A stretch of DNA of 64,000 bases from NAK19 sp034434515 (lineage in GTDB: Bacteria; Chloroflexota; Anaerolineae; Anaerolineales; UBA4823). Shown here piece by piece: positions 43,208 through 51,843 of the stretch (its first letter is position 1; each line of letters begins with the position of its first letter). The stretch lies in NCBI GenBank assembly GCA_034434515.1, contig DAOTZA010000229.1:11734-75733 (forward strand), in the 5' to 3' direction. The position numbers and the translations under genes are program-made. The notes beneath the pieces were generated by a model. That model searched no databases, was not told the DNA's origin, and was given only the letters and a program-made list of their open reading frames with translations.

Positions 43208-43744
43208 TTAGATTTTTACCCCTTCGAGCTCAAGTAAGCGTGCCTTGGTGTGTAAACCGCCAGCGGCGCCATAACCATGCAGTGAGCCGTCGCTGTCAAT
43301 CACTCGATGGCAGGGAATAATGATTGGGATGGGATTGTGTGATTCAACTTGTCCCACTGCTCGGGCAGCGCGTGGTTTGCCGATTGCACAGGCAATCTGA
43401 GCATATGTCTTAACCTCTCCATACGGAATTGCAAGTGTTTGCCGCAGGACGACTTCCTGAAAAGGGGTGAATCTTTGCCAGTCAATGGTTACGTCGAACG
43501 CTGTACAGGTTCCCTGAAAATAGGCTTTCAATTGCTCGATAGCCTCGTCTAATAGGTGTAAATCTTTAGCATCCGGAAGGAATCCCTGTTCTTTTAATTT
43601 TGTTTCAAATCTTTCCGGGTTGGTCTGCATTTCGAGAAAAGCTAATCCGCCTTCCGTTGCTGCCAGACCAATTTGACCAAAAGGTGTTTGGGGTAGATAG
43701 GCAACGATCAGACGGGATAGGCGAGAACTGGTTTTTGATTTCAT
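43208..43744 (-). CDS. ogt: Methylated-DNA-[protein]-cysteine S-methyltransferase
   Basis: 178-aa suicide repair protein removing methyl groups from O6-methylguanine. The acceptor is Cys145 in IIIPCHRVI; the DNA-binding helix precedes it (YGEVKTYAQIACAIGKPRAARAVG near residue 108). It has the usual small N-terminal domain and no Ada regulatory domain. It lies 15 bases after the ABC exporter permease gene on the same strand. Confidence 0.95.
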   Translation of the reverse strand: MKSKTSSRLSRLIVAYLPQTPFGQIGLAATEGGLAFLEMQTNPERFETKLKEQGFLPDAKDLHLLDEAIEQLKAYFQGTCTAFDVTIDWQRFTPFQEVVLRQTLAIPYGEVKTYAQIACAIGKPRAARAVGQVESHNPIPIIIPCHRVIDSDGSLHGYGAAGGLHTKARLLELEGVKI

Positions 43745-43759
43745 CGTCAGCTCCTCAGG

Positions 43760-44632
43760 TTAGTAATTGGTAACGGTATCAATTAGTCCCAGTTCTTTTG
43801 CTCGGTTTTCGCAGGCGCGAAACACGATGGCGGATAATATAGCAAAGAAAAGGGTCAGGATGATTAAGATGAGAAAAAGTTGGACATTGGAAAAACTTTG
43901 TAAGGTGGGAAAGCTGGAGGCAACCGTGCCAACCAAAAGGCGACGTAGAAGCTCTAGCCAGTACGTAATGGGCATTAAGAAGCCGATCGGACGTAGATAA
44001 ACTGGCAATACCTCTAATGGAAAAATGGCCCCACTGAATAGATAAAGAGCGCCTGCTACCGCCTCGCCGACCCCGAACATGTGATGAACCAGCAACAACA
44101 TGATTCCTGCCAGAGTCAAGCCCATGAGCGCTAGCATCACGACCCCAGTAAGGAGAGTTAATACAAAAAAAACCCAATTGACTTGAGTGAGATCGATCGA
44201 GATATTGAGGAAGAGCATCCCGAAGACGATGGTCACAACAACCGATATGGAGGCGATAATAAAGCGCGCTACACCCCTGCCAAGCAAATACGATGGGAAG
44301 TGCACCGGCGCAGTATAGATGTATTTCATCGTCTTATAGTGTTCGCGATCGTCAATTACCGCCCACGAGATACCGGTCATCACATGCCCAACGTACATAT
44401 AGAAGGCATTACCCAAGTAGATATAGGGGAAGATCGGCGAATCGAAATTCGACTTGGTGATGATGCTGTACATGATAACCAGAATCGCTGCGCTGGAGAG
44501 GGGTTTGATGAGCGAATAGATGGTGAAGAGAAATGGATCGGCCCAATTCGACTCGATTTGCCAACCCAGCCAGGTTGCCAATCGAAACGAACGCCAGGAA
44601 AAAGAGAGAAAGCTTGCTAATCGTGTTTGCAT
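43760..44632 (-). CDS. ABC-2 type exporter permease
   Basis: 290-aa membrane protein with about six helices and the ABC-2 profile; the conserved stretch LYLFSGAIFPLEVLPVYLRPIGFLMPITYWLELLR near residue 200 is typical of DrrB/NodJ-type permeases. Probably exports a drug, lipid or glycan with the next two genes. Start at ATG 44632 chosen by AAGG 8 bases upstream; a TTG 18 bases earlier is less likely. Confidence 0.85.
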   Translation of the reverse strand: MQTRLASFLSFSWRSFRLATWLGWQIESNWADPFLFTIYSLIKPLSSAAILVIMYSIITKSNFDSPIFPYIYLGNAFYMYVGHVMTGISWAVIDDREHYKTMKYIYTAPVHFPSYLLGRGVARFIIASISVVVTIVFGMLFLNISIDLTQVNWVFFVLTLLTGVVMLALMGLTLAGIMLLLVHHMFGVGEAVAGALYLFSGAIFPLEVLPVYLRPIGFLMPITYWLELLRRLLVGTVASSFPTLQSFSNVQLFLILIILTLFFAILSAIVFRACENRAKELGLIDTVTNY

Positions 44633-44646
44633 TTGTGATCCTTGTC

Positions 44647-45501
44647 TCAACGCCGTGACTCAGTTAAACGCCCTTCCTGAATTGATAATTTTTCCATGTA
44701 ATTTAACAGATAACGGGCACCAAGCAGGAAAATGAAGCATAAAACTGATAATCCTATCACTTCGATACGCACATCAAGGAAACCGAATTGGGCAGCAGAT
44801 GGGAACACTAGTTGACGCATGGCATCCAAGCCCATGGTTAAGGGAATTAGAGAAGCGCTGAGCGCCAGCCAAAACCCCAGATTCTTAACCGGGAAATAGA
44901 AACCCGAAATCAGATAGATTGGCTCCTGGGCGAGGTTCGCTAAATGCCAGGCTTCCCGACTGAGCAGTAAAAAGAGTGAGGCAGACATCATCCCCAAACC
45001 ATAAAGAGCAGTCATTGTTAAGAAGAAAACCAGCAGCAACGTCCAGAAATCAGTAACGACAAAGCGCACCTGAAATAACCAACCTCCGATGAACAGAATG
45101 ACTATGGCGCGCAAAAGCGTTGCTATCATTCCCCCCAAAGCCATGCCAAGTAAAATTGCCATCATGGAGCTAGGCGCCATAATATAAAGAGCTAAATTCC
45201 CTTGCTCTTTTTCCCAGTACAACTGGCTGGACATACTCCATAAGACATTCAACCAAAAAGCGGTCATTGCACCCCCCAAGACGACAAACCCGATGTATTC
45301 TTCGGGGGCTCCGATCGCACGATAGACATAAACGTAAGCAGCAATGCTCAGGATAGGGAGAAAGATATCGAAAAACATCCACGATTTTTCACGCTGCTGT
45401 CCCACGATACGCGGATAGGCACGCGCGAAAACTGTCTTAAAAAACAATTTCCAGGAGCTAGCTTTCGGAAGGGTTGGCACCGTTGTTGCCACGTTCGACA
45501 T
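44647..45501 (-). CDS. ABC-2 type exporter permease
   Basis: About 284-aa second permease with six helices and a LAQEPIYLISGFYFPVKNLG motif near residue 185, matching its partner. Its beginning overlaps the 3' end of the ATPase gene. The ATG at 45501 has GGAGG directly against it; a GTG at 45492 has that site at a better 9-base spacing, so the true start may be 9 bases later. Two dissimilar permeases imply a heterodimeric channel. Confidence 0.83.
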   Translation of the reverse strand: MSNVATTVPTLPKASSWKLFFKTVFARAYPRIVGQQREKSWMFFDIFLPILSIAAYVYVYRAIGAPEEYIGFVVLGGAMTAFWLNVLWSMSSQLYWEKEQGNLALYIMAPSSMMAILLGMALGGMIATLLRAIVILFIGGWLFQVRFVVTDFWTLLLVFFLTMTALYGLGMMSASLFLLLSREAWHLANLAQEPIYLISGFYFPVKNLGFWLALSASLIPLTMGLDAMRQLVFPSAAQFGFLDVRIEVIGLSVLCFIFLLGARYLLNYMEKLSIQEGRLTESRR

Positions 45502-46483
45502 CCTCCATGCTTTTTCCGACCAGATCGACAAAAACATCTTCAAGGGTTGGTTCGCGTTTTTGCAGGTTGATAATGCGCACCTTGTTTTCCGTTAGAGCAT
45601 TAACCACTGCTGCAAGGGTTTCATCTTGATCGAGAATAAGTTCCAGGACTGCGTAGCCATCCCGAGGACGGAGCAGAAATTTGCGAATCCCTTGAATAGC
45701 CTTGAGATGCTCTGAATAATGGTTCTCAACCTGGCTGACTTCTAGATGGTAAATGGCTTCTCGTTGTAGGCGGTGTTTTAAGGAGGCTGGTGTGTCACAG
45801 GCTAAAACACGCCCTTGATTGATTATGGCAACGCGATCGCACAGTTCTTCAGCTTCTGCCATGTAGTGGGTGGTCAACAGAATCGTGCGTTCAGGATGGT
45901 CATCCAACCATTGGCGGATGAAACGGCGTACATCTCGAGATGCTCCGACATCCAGCCCCAGGGTGGGTTCATCGAGAAATAAGACTTGAGGGTCGGTGAG
46001 GAATCCACGGACAATGTTCATCTTTTGGCGTAAGCCAGTTGAGAGGTCAGATGATTTGGTGTTGATTCGATCTGCTAGGCCGACAACTTCGAGCAATTGC
46101 GCAATGCGCCGATTGGCTTCTTTGGAGCTTAAGCCGTAAAATTGAGCAAACATCCAAAGATTCTCGCGCACGGTCAATAATCCATACCCCGAAGACTCTC
46201 CGCCAGAGACCATGTTGATAATCGGCCGAATATTATGCGCCTCTTTGACGACGTCATAGCCGCAGACCAGTGCTGTTCCAGACGTGGGAGCGAGTAGAGT
46301 GATTAAGATTTTTATCAGGGTAGTTTTCCCAGCCCCGTTCGGCCCGAGCAAGCCAAAAAGCTCTCCTGGATGGACTTCCAAAGAGACATCTTGTAAAGCG
46401 ACCAATTCTCTCGGACTGTTCTTCTTGCTGCCGCGAATTTTATAAATGCGGCTGAGATGGTTGGTTTGGATTGCAAAATTCAT
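45458..46483 (-). CDS. ABC-2 exporter ATP-binding protein (DrrA/NatA-like)
   Basis: 341-aa ATPase. Walker A LLGPNGAGKTT near residue 46, signature LSTGLRQKMN near residue 146, Walker B VLFLDEPTLGLD near residue 166 and switch His in LLTTHYMAEAEELCDR. The C-terminal extension of about 90 residues is typical of DrrA-like ATPases. Overlaps the first permease by 44 bases when that starts at 45501. Direct repeats lie in its upstream region. Confidence 0.9.
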   Translation of the reverse strand: MNFAIQTNHLSRIYKIRGSKKNSPRELVALQDVSLEVHPGELFGLLGPNGAGKTTLIKILITLLAPTSGTALVCGYDVVKEAHNIRPIINMVSGGESSGYGLLTVRENLWMFAQFYGLSSKEANRRIAQLLEVVGLADRINTKSSDLSTGLRQKMNIVRGFLTDPQVLFLDEPTLGLDVGASRDVRRFIRQWLDDHPERTILLTTHYMAEAEELCDRVAIINQGRVLACDTPASLKHRLQREAIYHLEVSQVENHYSEHLKAIQGIRKFLLRPRDGYAVLELILDQDETLAAVVNALTENKVRIINLQKREPTLEDVFVDLVGKSMEDVERGNNGANPSES

Positions 46484-46520
46484 CGTGATTTGTTCGAAAC
46501 CTGCAAAATTGTTGGGTTAG

Positions 46521-46548
46521 CGTAGGTTAATCGTAGGTTAAGCGTCAA
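46521..46548 (-). promoter_or_regulatory. Direct repeats near the exporter promoter
   Basis: Two copies of CGTAGGTTAA at 46521-46530 and 46532-46541, period 11 bases, next to TTGACG on the minus strand (plus 46543-46548) that could be a -35. Helically phased repeats at a promoter suggest an operator for the exporter genes. No matching -10 is convincing. Confidence 0.35.
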
Positions 46549-46614
46549 GCATTTCTTTGGGATGTCTGGTAAACTGACAATCGAAGGGCGATTTCTCTTC
46601 TTCTCCTCCTTAGA

Positions 46615-46643
46615 GAGAGCCGGAAGCGGCGTATCCGGCTCTC
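46615..46643 (-). terminator. Stem-loop downstream of the coiled-coil gene
   Basis: GAGAGCCGGA (46615-46624) pairs with TCCGGCTCTC (46634-46643), 10 base pairs with a 9-base loop. It lies between the stop of the leftward coiled-coil gene and the exporter promoter. No T-run follows. Confidence 0.5.
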
Positions 46644-46760
46644 GATGATTTAATAAACCATCCATTTTTAATTACCAAGTAGAATTGAGAACCTTCGAAA
46701 TTGAGCAGTCTACCTTCTGTCCACTACGCTCACCTTTGTCTGTCCAATAAATTTACATTT

Positions 46761-47768
46761 CTAATTCTGACTTGAGCTGCTAAGCCGTTTTAGCGCTTCT
46801 TCTAGATAGAGCAAAACTCCGTTCTTCTGCAACAAAACCCCATTGTCCCTTGCGACTGCAACGGCTCCTTCGGTTACTATCCGACCGGCCGCGACAGGAA
46901 GCACAGGAAACCCTGCTTTTTCTAAAAGATCAGCCCTTCGCCTGGCTCGCTTGACATCGTTTTGGTCCACTGTGCCAGAAACTTCTATAGCCAGCCAGAG
47001 TTCTGATTTACCGGTTAGCTCTTCAAGTGAGTGTTTTAACTGCCCACGAACTAGCAGGTCTAACGAGAGTAATTCATCACGCTCGTCTTCGGTAAGGATA
47101 GGTTCAATTTTGTCAGACCAGATTTCTTGCAGGTCAACTACCTGAGCCCGTGAGACAATTTTTCCAAAATAGCTGAAGGCGCGTTGGCGATAACGGATTT
47201 CGAGCATGTCACCACGCAATTCGCCAATATCATCCGTCATCTCGTCAACCCGCTGGTTTAGTCTATAGAGTTGTTCTTCGTGGCGTTTCTGCACTTCGAC
47301 CAGCTCGGCCACAACGTGTTCAAGGCGTGTGAGACGTTCTTCTACTTCTACCTGGCGTTCTTCTAGACGGGTCAGGCGCTCCTCTACGTCTGCCATACGT
47401 TCTTCGAGACGAATGATACGTTCTTCCAGGGCGGCTTGACGCTCTTCGAGACGGATGAAGCGTTCTTCCAGGGCAGCCTGACGCTCTTCTAGAGCGATCT
47501 GGCGTTCTTCTAGGTCGGCTTGACGTTCTTCGAGGCGGATGAAGCGTTCTTCTAATGCTGCCAGCCGTTCATCGATTTGGATAATGCGCTGCTCACTGCG
47601 TTTCTGGATTTCAGTCAGTTCACGTTGAGCTTCGATCAAGTCGCGTAGAGCTTGCGGTAGCTCAAGAACTTCCGGGCTGAGCAGCAAATGGCGTAACTCT
47701 TCCCGCCATTCTGGGTGTTCGTGAAGCAGACGCACAAAGTCATGGTAGTCTTTTACCTCGAAAGCCAT
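46761..47768 (-). CDS. Heptad-repeat coiled-coil protein with nuclease-like C-terminus
   Basis: 335-aa protein. Residues 1-60 are helical (FEVKDYHDFVRLLHEHPEW). Residues 66-156 are thirteen seven-residue repeats of the pattern E-E-R-x-x-x-L, a long dimeric coiled coil. The C-terminal 150 residues include AFSYFGKIV near 197 and LWLAIEVSGTVDQNDVKRARRRADLL near 257, recalling DUF3782/PD-(D/E)xK-like restriction-fold proteins common in thermophiles and cyanobacteria, but the catalytic pattern is incomplete to my eye. Start at ATG 47768 is fixed by GAGGAG upstream; extension to 48212 would run into murJ. Confidence 0.8.
   Translation of the reverse strand: MAFEVKDYHDFVRLLHEHPEWREELRHLLLSPEVLELPQALRDLIEAQRELTEIQKRSEQRIIQIDERLAALEERFIRLEERQADLEERQIALEERQAALEERFIRLEERQAALEERIIRLEERMADVEERLTRLEERQVEVEERLTRLEHVVAELVEVQKRHEEQLYRLNQRVDEMTDDIGELRGDMLEIRYRQRAFSYFGKIVSRAQVVDLQEIWSDKIEPILTEDERDELLSLDLLVRGQLKHSLEELTGKSELWLAIEVSGTVDQNDVKRARRRADLLEKAGFPVLPVAAGRIVTEGAVAVARDNGVLLQKNGVLLYLEEALKRLSSSSQN
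47301..47573 (-). repeat. 21-base tandem repeats coding for coiled-coil heptads
   Basis: About thirteen degenerate 21-base units inside the coiled-coil gene, each coding E-E-R-x-x-x-L/V. Several units are close copies (two EERFIRL, two EERQAAL, two EERLTRL). Unit gain or loss would keep the reading frame. Confidence 0.85.
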
Positions 47769-47882
47769 TATTGGTCTCCTCTCTATGATTATAATCCAAA
47801 AGCCCAATGATACTGAGCCAAGAATCTGTTCGACAAATTTTTCATTCTCAAATCCGCCCAGGGAGGTATTGATTGGTTGTCG

Positions 47883-47912
47883 TTGCAAATGAGTTTGGTT
47901 ATCCTGTATAAT
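47883..47912 (+). promoter_or_regulatory. Promoter placed directly before murJ
   Basis: TTGCAA (47883-47888), 18-base spacer, perfect TATAAT (47907-47912). The murJ ATG at 47917 begins 4 bases after the -10, so the transcript would start at or beside the start codon. No ribosome site is visible, consistent with leaderless translation. Confidence 0.5.
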
Positions 47913-47916
47913 CGAT

Positions 47917-49524
47917 ATGGTGAGCGGAAAGTCGAATTCTACTTCGGGACGACTGGTGCAGGCAGCCGCTACGGTGATGGCGGCTTTCTTTATCGGTAAT
48001 CTTACCGGCTTGTTGCGCCAAATTCTGGTTGCACGGGCATTTGGCACTGGGGCGGAGATGGAAGCCTTTAACGCTGCCAATCGGGTGGCGGAAACGCTCT
48101 TCAATTTAGTGGCAGGAGGAGCTTTAGCCAGCGCTTTTATCCCCACTTTCAGTGGTCTTCTAGCGAAGAATGACAAGGTAAGAGCCTGGCAGTTGGCTTC
48201 TGCGATTGCCAATCTTGTCTTAATCGTTCTAATTTGTCTAACTGCAGTTACCTATTTATTTGCTCCAGAGGTGGTGCGTTATATTCTGGCGCCAGGATTT
48301 CGCTCTGATGCCTTGAAGGAAGCAACAACAATCTACCTTTTGAGACTGATGTTGCCCTCAGCGATTTTGTTTGCCCTGAGTGGTCTAGTGATGGGCATTT
48401 TGAATTCACACCAGGTATTCTTAATTCCAGCCTTGACTCCCTCGATGTATCAGTTGGGGATGATTTTTGGGGTCTTGGTACTTTCGCCGAAGCTAGGAAT
48501 AGCCGGGTTAGGATGGGGTGTCCTGATTGGAGCAGGGTTGCACCTTTTTCTGCAGCTTCCGACGTTGCGGCGGCTCAAAGGACAGTACTTCCCGAAAATT
48601 GCTTTGGATATGCCAGAAGTGCGCGAGGTAATTGGCTTATTTGCGCCGCGCCTACTTGGTGTTGCTATTGTTCAATTGAATTTTTGGGTGAACACCCGCA
48701 TTGCTTCCCAGCAACCTGAAGGTAGTGTGACCGGTGTAGTACTGGCTTTTGCTCTCATGTTGATGCCCCAGGCTGCCATCGCTCAATCGGTTGCAATTGT
48801 GGCTTTACCTACCCTTTCTGCCCATTTTGCGTTGGGTCGCTTCGATGAGTTGCGTTCGACGCTGGTAAATGGCTTGAGGGGGGTGCTTTTTTTAGCCATT
48901 CCCGCCAGCGTTGGATTGATCCTGTTGAGAAAACCGATAGTAGCGATGCTCTATCAGCGCGGGGCTTTTGACGAACGCTCAACCGAGTTTGTCGCCTGGG
49001 CGTTATTGTGGTATGCCAGTGGATTGGTTGGTCACAGTCTCGTTGAACTCTTTGCCCGCTCTTTTTATGCCATGCATGACACCCGCACGCCAGTTTGGGT
49101 CGGTTCAGTGGCGATGGGGTTAAATGTTGCCTTAAGTTATCTCTTTTCCGCCTTTTTTCAACGTCTGGGGTGGTTACCCCACGGAGGATTGGCTTTAGCC
49201 AACACAACTGCCACATATCTAGAAGCGCTGGGATTGTATTGGATTATGCGCGGTCGCCTGAGAGGATTGGAAGAACACCAAATTTTGCGTCTGGTTGTCC
49301 GAACGATTTTTGCTAGCCTAAGCATGGGAATCGGGATAGAATGGTACTCCCTTGTATTGGGGAATAAGAATCGCTATTTAATGGCATTGGGAGGCATCCT
49401 GGTCGGAGGGGGGGTGTTTTTCGTTAGCGCCTGGTTGTTGAAAATTCAGGAATTAGAGAACCTTAGGGGGACAATCTACACTCGCTGGATCACCTTACGA
49501 AAATCCACACCAGTTGAGCGATAA
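47917..49524 (+). CDS. murJ: Lipid II flippase MurJ (MviN)
   Basis: 535-aa polytopic membrane protein with about 14 helices, flipping lipid II outward for peptidoglycan synthesis. Diagnostic stretches: FIGNLTGLLRQILVARAFGTGAEMEAFNAANRV near residue 25 (with key arginine and charged residues), VARSFYAMHDTRTPV-like segment near residue 378 and LLRKPIVAMLYQRGAFDERS near residue 335. The start may be ATG 47917 or GTG 47920. Its 3' end overlaps the convergent DUF212 gene by 35 bases. Confidence 0.92.
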   Translation: MVSGKSNSTSGRLVQAAATVMAAFFIGNLTGLLRQILVARAFGTGAEMEAFNAANRVAETLFNLVAGGALASAFIPTFSGLLAKNDKVRAWQLASAIANLVLIVLICLTAVTYLFAPEVVRYILAPGFRSDALKEATTIYLLRLMLPSAILFALSGLVMGILNSHQVFLIPALTPSMYQLGMIFGVLVLSPKLGIAGLGWGVLIGAGLHLFLQLPTLRRLKGQYFPKIALDMPEVREVIGLFAPRLLGVAIVQLNFWVNTRIASQQPEGSVTGVVLAFALMLMPQAAIAQSVAIVALPTLSAHFALGRFDELRSTLVNGLRGVLFLAIPASVGLILLRKPIVAMLYQRGAFDERSTEFVAWALLWYASGLVGHSLVELFARSFYAMHDTRTPVWVGSVAMGLNVALSYLFSAFFQRLGWLPHGGLALANTTATYLEALGLYWIMRGRLRGLEEHQILRLVVRTIFASLSMGIGIEWYSLVLGNKNRYLMALGGILVGGGVFFVSAWLLKIQELENLRGTIYTRWITLRKSTPVER

Positions 49525-49933
49525 CAATACCGAGCACGACGCCAGCAAAGGCTTCTAAAGGTGTATGTCCGAGCACTTCGCGCAGTTGTTCTTCTTTGAG
49601 GGGATGTCCACTGGCGAGATCGTTAATCATGGCATTGATTAACTCGGCATGTTTGCCGGCTTGGCGACGGATGCCTGTGGCGTCATAGACAACCACCATG
49701 GCGAGGGTGAGCCCAATGGCAAAGTGGGGGGAATCAAACCCATAGAACAACCCTAGCGCGTGCGCAACAGCCGTTACCAATGCGGAGTGCGAACTGGGCA
49801 TTCCACCCGCCCGGAACAATAAGGCCCAATTCCACTGGCGCGTTTTTAGGTATTCGATGGGTACCTTCACTGTTTGGGCAATGCTCCAGGCAATGGCTCC
49901 GGCGATCAGAACGTAATTATGTAACAATTCCAT
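49490..49933 (-). CDS. Divergent PAP2 family (DUF212) membrane protein
   Basis: 147-aa integral membrane protein of the DUF212 'divergent PAP2' family (YuiD-like). The core motif GGMPSSHSALVTAVAHALGL is near residue 43 and VVVYDATGIRRQAGKHAELIN near residue 80. It keeps the PSSHS histidine of PAP2 enzymes but lacks other motifs; a phosphatase role is inferred only. Follows xseB on the same strand by 23 bases and overlaps murJ. Confidence 0.88.
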   Translation of the reverse strand: MELLHNYVLIAGAIAWSIAQTVKVPIEYLKTRQWNWALLFRAGGMPSSHSALVTAVAHALGLFYGFDSPHFAIGLTLAMVVVYDATGIRRQAGKHAELINAMINDLASGHPLKEEQLREVLGHTPLEAFAGVVLGIVIAQLVWIFVR

Positions 49934-49956
49934 CTCAAAAGCTTCACTCTGTCAGC

Positions 49957-50175
49957 TCATGATTTCTCGTTGCTCAGCGTTCGAATGGTTAATTCAGCCT
50001 GATCAAGCAGTTGAAGACAATATTGCACTAACGCTTGTCCACGCTGATAGAGGCTAAGGGTTTCTTGCAAGGTTTGTTCGCCATTTTCCAACTGGGTGAC
50101 GATCTGCTCTAATTGTTGCATGGCCTGTTCAAAGGAGAGTGATTCGATAGCGGTTGCGGGTGTCTCGTTACTCAT
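49957..50175 (-). CDS. xseB: Exodeoxyribonuclease VII small subunit
   Basis: 72-aa helical subunit of exonuclease VII. LSFEQAMQQLEQIVTQLENGEQTLQETLSLYQRGQALV is the defining pattern, forming the hairpin that binds XseA. Overlaps the upstream membrane-protein gene by 8 bases, so it is translated from the same mRNA as xseA. Confidence 0.92.
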   Translation of the reverse strand: MSNETPATAIESLSFEQAMQQLEQIVTQLENGEQTLQETLSLYQRGQALVQYCLQLLDQAELTIRTLSNEKS

Positions 50176-50617
50176 CGGTTCTGTTGCTTTCCATAGATTG
50201 TCTCATCATACCAAGTGCTTCTAGAAGCGGGGCTTCGGTGGGTAAAATCTCTCGGGCTTTTGAATCAAAAACCTCAAAATCAAAAGCTTGAGAAGCCTGA
50301 AAGTATCGGATTTGAGGAATAGTCTTGTCCTGGATGGCACGGCGAATTGCGTTCTTGCGAGCCTGGCTGGCTAAAATGGAGGTTGCTGCGACAAAGGTGA
50401 GAAAGATAATAATCCCTAAGAAAAAAGCCAGAATGATATTGATCACCTTGAAAGCGAGCAGAATGGCAACAATTGCCAGAATAGGCAGCGTTCCTAACCA
50501 GACAGCCAAACCAAACGATTGCTCTGCGCTGGAAGCTCCAATTGAGAGCAGTTGTTCATTCAATTGACGGATAATCTCTTCATCGGTTAGGGGTGGATTA
50601 TCTGTTTCGTCCATCAT
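50168..50617 (-). CDS. Hypothetical membrane protein between xseA and xseB
   Basis: 149-aa protein with one long or two closely spaced membrane helices (LAVWLGTLPILAIVAILLAFKVINIILAFFLGIIIFLTFVAATSIL, about residues 42-88) and hydrophilic ends. No family recognised. AAGGA lies upstream, and its stop overlaps xseB, so it is a genuine operon member. It starts 2 bases after the xseA stop. A link to exonuclease VII is unproven. Confidence 0.72.
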   Translation of the reverse strand: MMDETDNPPLTDEEIIRQLNEQLLSIGASSAEQSFGLAVWLGTLPILAIVAILLAFKVINIILAFFLGIIIFLTFVAATSILASQARKNAIRRAIQDKTIPQIRYFQASQAFDFEVFDSKAREILPTEAPLLEALGMMRQSMESNRTDE

Positions 50618-50619
50618 CG

Positions 50620-51843
50620 CTATCCTTTTTTTGAGATAGCCTCAACTCGCGCATCGAATTCACCATCCTTGAGACGCGCCTGGAGAGAGTCACCAACCTG
50701 CACTTGAGCAACCGTGCGCACAATCTCGCCATCTGGTTTGATTAACAGTGCATAGCCTCGTTCCAGAATAATTGAAGGATTCAGGGATGCTAAACGATGA
50801 GCCAACAATTCCAGTTTCGAGTGTTTTTGCTGAATGTTATGCGTCAAATGCAGTTCCAGGTGGCGCGACCATTCATCTAGCCGTTGACGGGCGATATTGA
50901 CTCGGTTGAGAGGAGAGCTCAGGCTCAAGCGATGGGTTAGTTGGTATAATCGGTCGCGCTGAGTGCTCAAACGGTTTGAGATGGCATTTTGAAGCCGTTG
51001 GGAGAGGTTTTGCAGGCTGACCTGGATATCGGATAGATTGGGTGTGACCATCTCGGCTGCTGCGGTTGGGGTTGGAGCACGCAAGTCACTAACAAAATCG
51101 GCAAGCGTAAAATCCGTTTCATGCCCAATACCGGTCACAACGGGTGTTTCTAAAGCGGCGATGGTGCGCACCAGAGTTTCGTCATTAAAAGCCCATAAAT
51201 CTTCCATCGAACCACCCCCGCGGGCTAAGAGAATGACATCCGGCTTAATTTCTTGATCAAGGAGCTTAAGGGCGTTGATAAGGGTTGGGACAGCCTCATC
51301 GCCCTGGACAGATGCTGGAGCGATGACAACTTCAGCCAATGGAAACCGCCGCCTAAGCGTGTTGAGTATATCCTGCAAAGCAGCCGCTTTCAGGCTGGTA
51401 ACGATACCGATTTTTCGAGGAAAGGTGGGGATGGGTTTTTTGCGTTGGGTGTCGAATAAACCTTCTTTTTCGAGTTTTGCTTTACGGTAAAGGAATTCCT
51501 GATAAAGAACACCTGCCCCAACACCAATTAAGTTATCGGCATAAAGTTGATAGGTGCCATTTGGCGGATAAATGTCGAGATAACCGTGGGCAATGATCAA
51601 ATCACCATTTTTCGGTAAGAAGAGTTGATAGGAGACCTGTTGACGCCACATGACGCAACGTAAGGAGGCGGATGCATCTTTGAGGGTAAAATAAAAATGA
51701 CCCGAGGTAGCCCTTGTGGCATTGGAGACCTCACCCAGCACCCACAAATCGCGCAATGCTTCCTCATCAGCAATGAGTTGCTGCAGGTAGGCGGTGAGTT
51801 GGGACACTGTCCAGTTGATCGGACTATCGAAAAGTGGTAGCAT
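50620..51843 (-). CDS. xseA: Exodeoxyribonuclease VII large subunit
   Basis: 407-aa catalytic subunit degrading single-stranded DNA to oligonucleotides. N-terminal OB-fold (WTVSQLTAYLQQLIADEEALRDLWVLGEVSN), then the catalytic domain with GIVTSLKAAALQDILNTLRRRFP near residue 145, LLARGGGSMEDLWAFNDE near residue 204 and GHETDFTLADFVSDLRAPTPTAAAE near residue 238. First gene of a leftward four-gene run. Start is near the divergent HIT gene. Confidence 0.95.
   Translation of the reverse strand: MLPLFDSPINWTVSQLTAYLQQLIADEEALRDLWVLGEVSNATRATSGHFYFTLKDASASLRCVMWRQQVSYQLFLPKNGDLIIAHGYLDIYPPNGTYQLYADNLIGVGAGVLYQEFLYRKAKLEKEGLFDTQRKKPIPTFPRKIGIVTSLKAAALQDILNTLRRRFPLAEVVIAPASVQGDEAVPTLINALKLLDQEIKPDVILLARGGGSMEDLWAFNDETLVRTIAALETPVVTGIGHETDFTLADFVSDLRAPTPTAAAEMVTPNLSDIQVSLQNLSQRLQNAISNRLSTQRDRLYQLTHRLSLSSPLNRVNIARQRLDEWSRHLELHLTHNIQQKHSKLELLAHRLASLNPSIILERGYALLIKPDGEIVRTVAQVQVGDSLQARLKDGEFDARVEAISKKG

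Noticed and set aside
47769..48212. N-terminal extension of the coiled-coil protein
   Set aside because: Would overlap the murJ start region and lacks a ribosome site; GAGGAG precedes the ATG at 47768.
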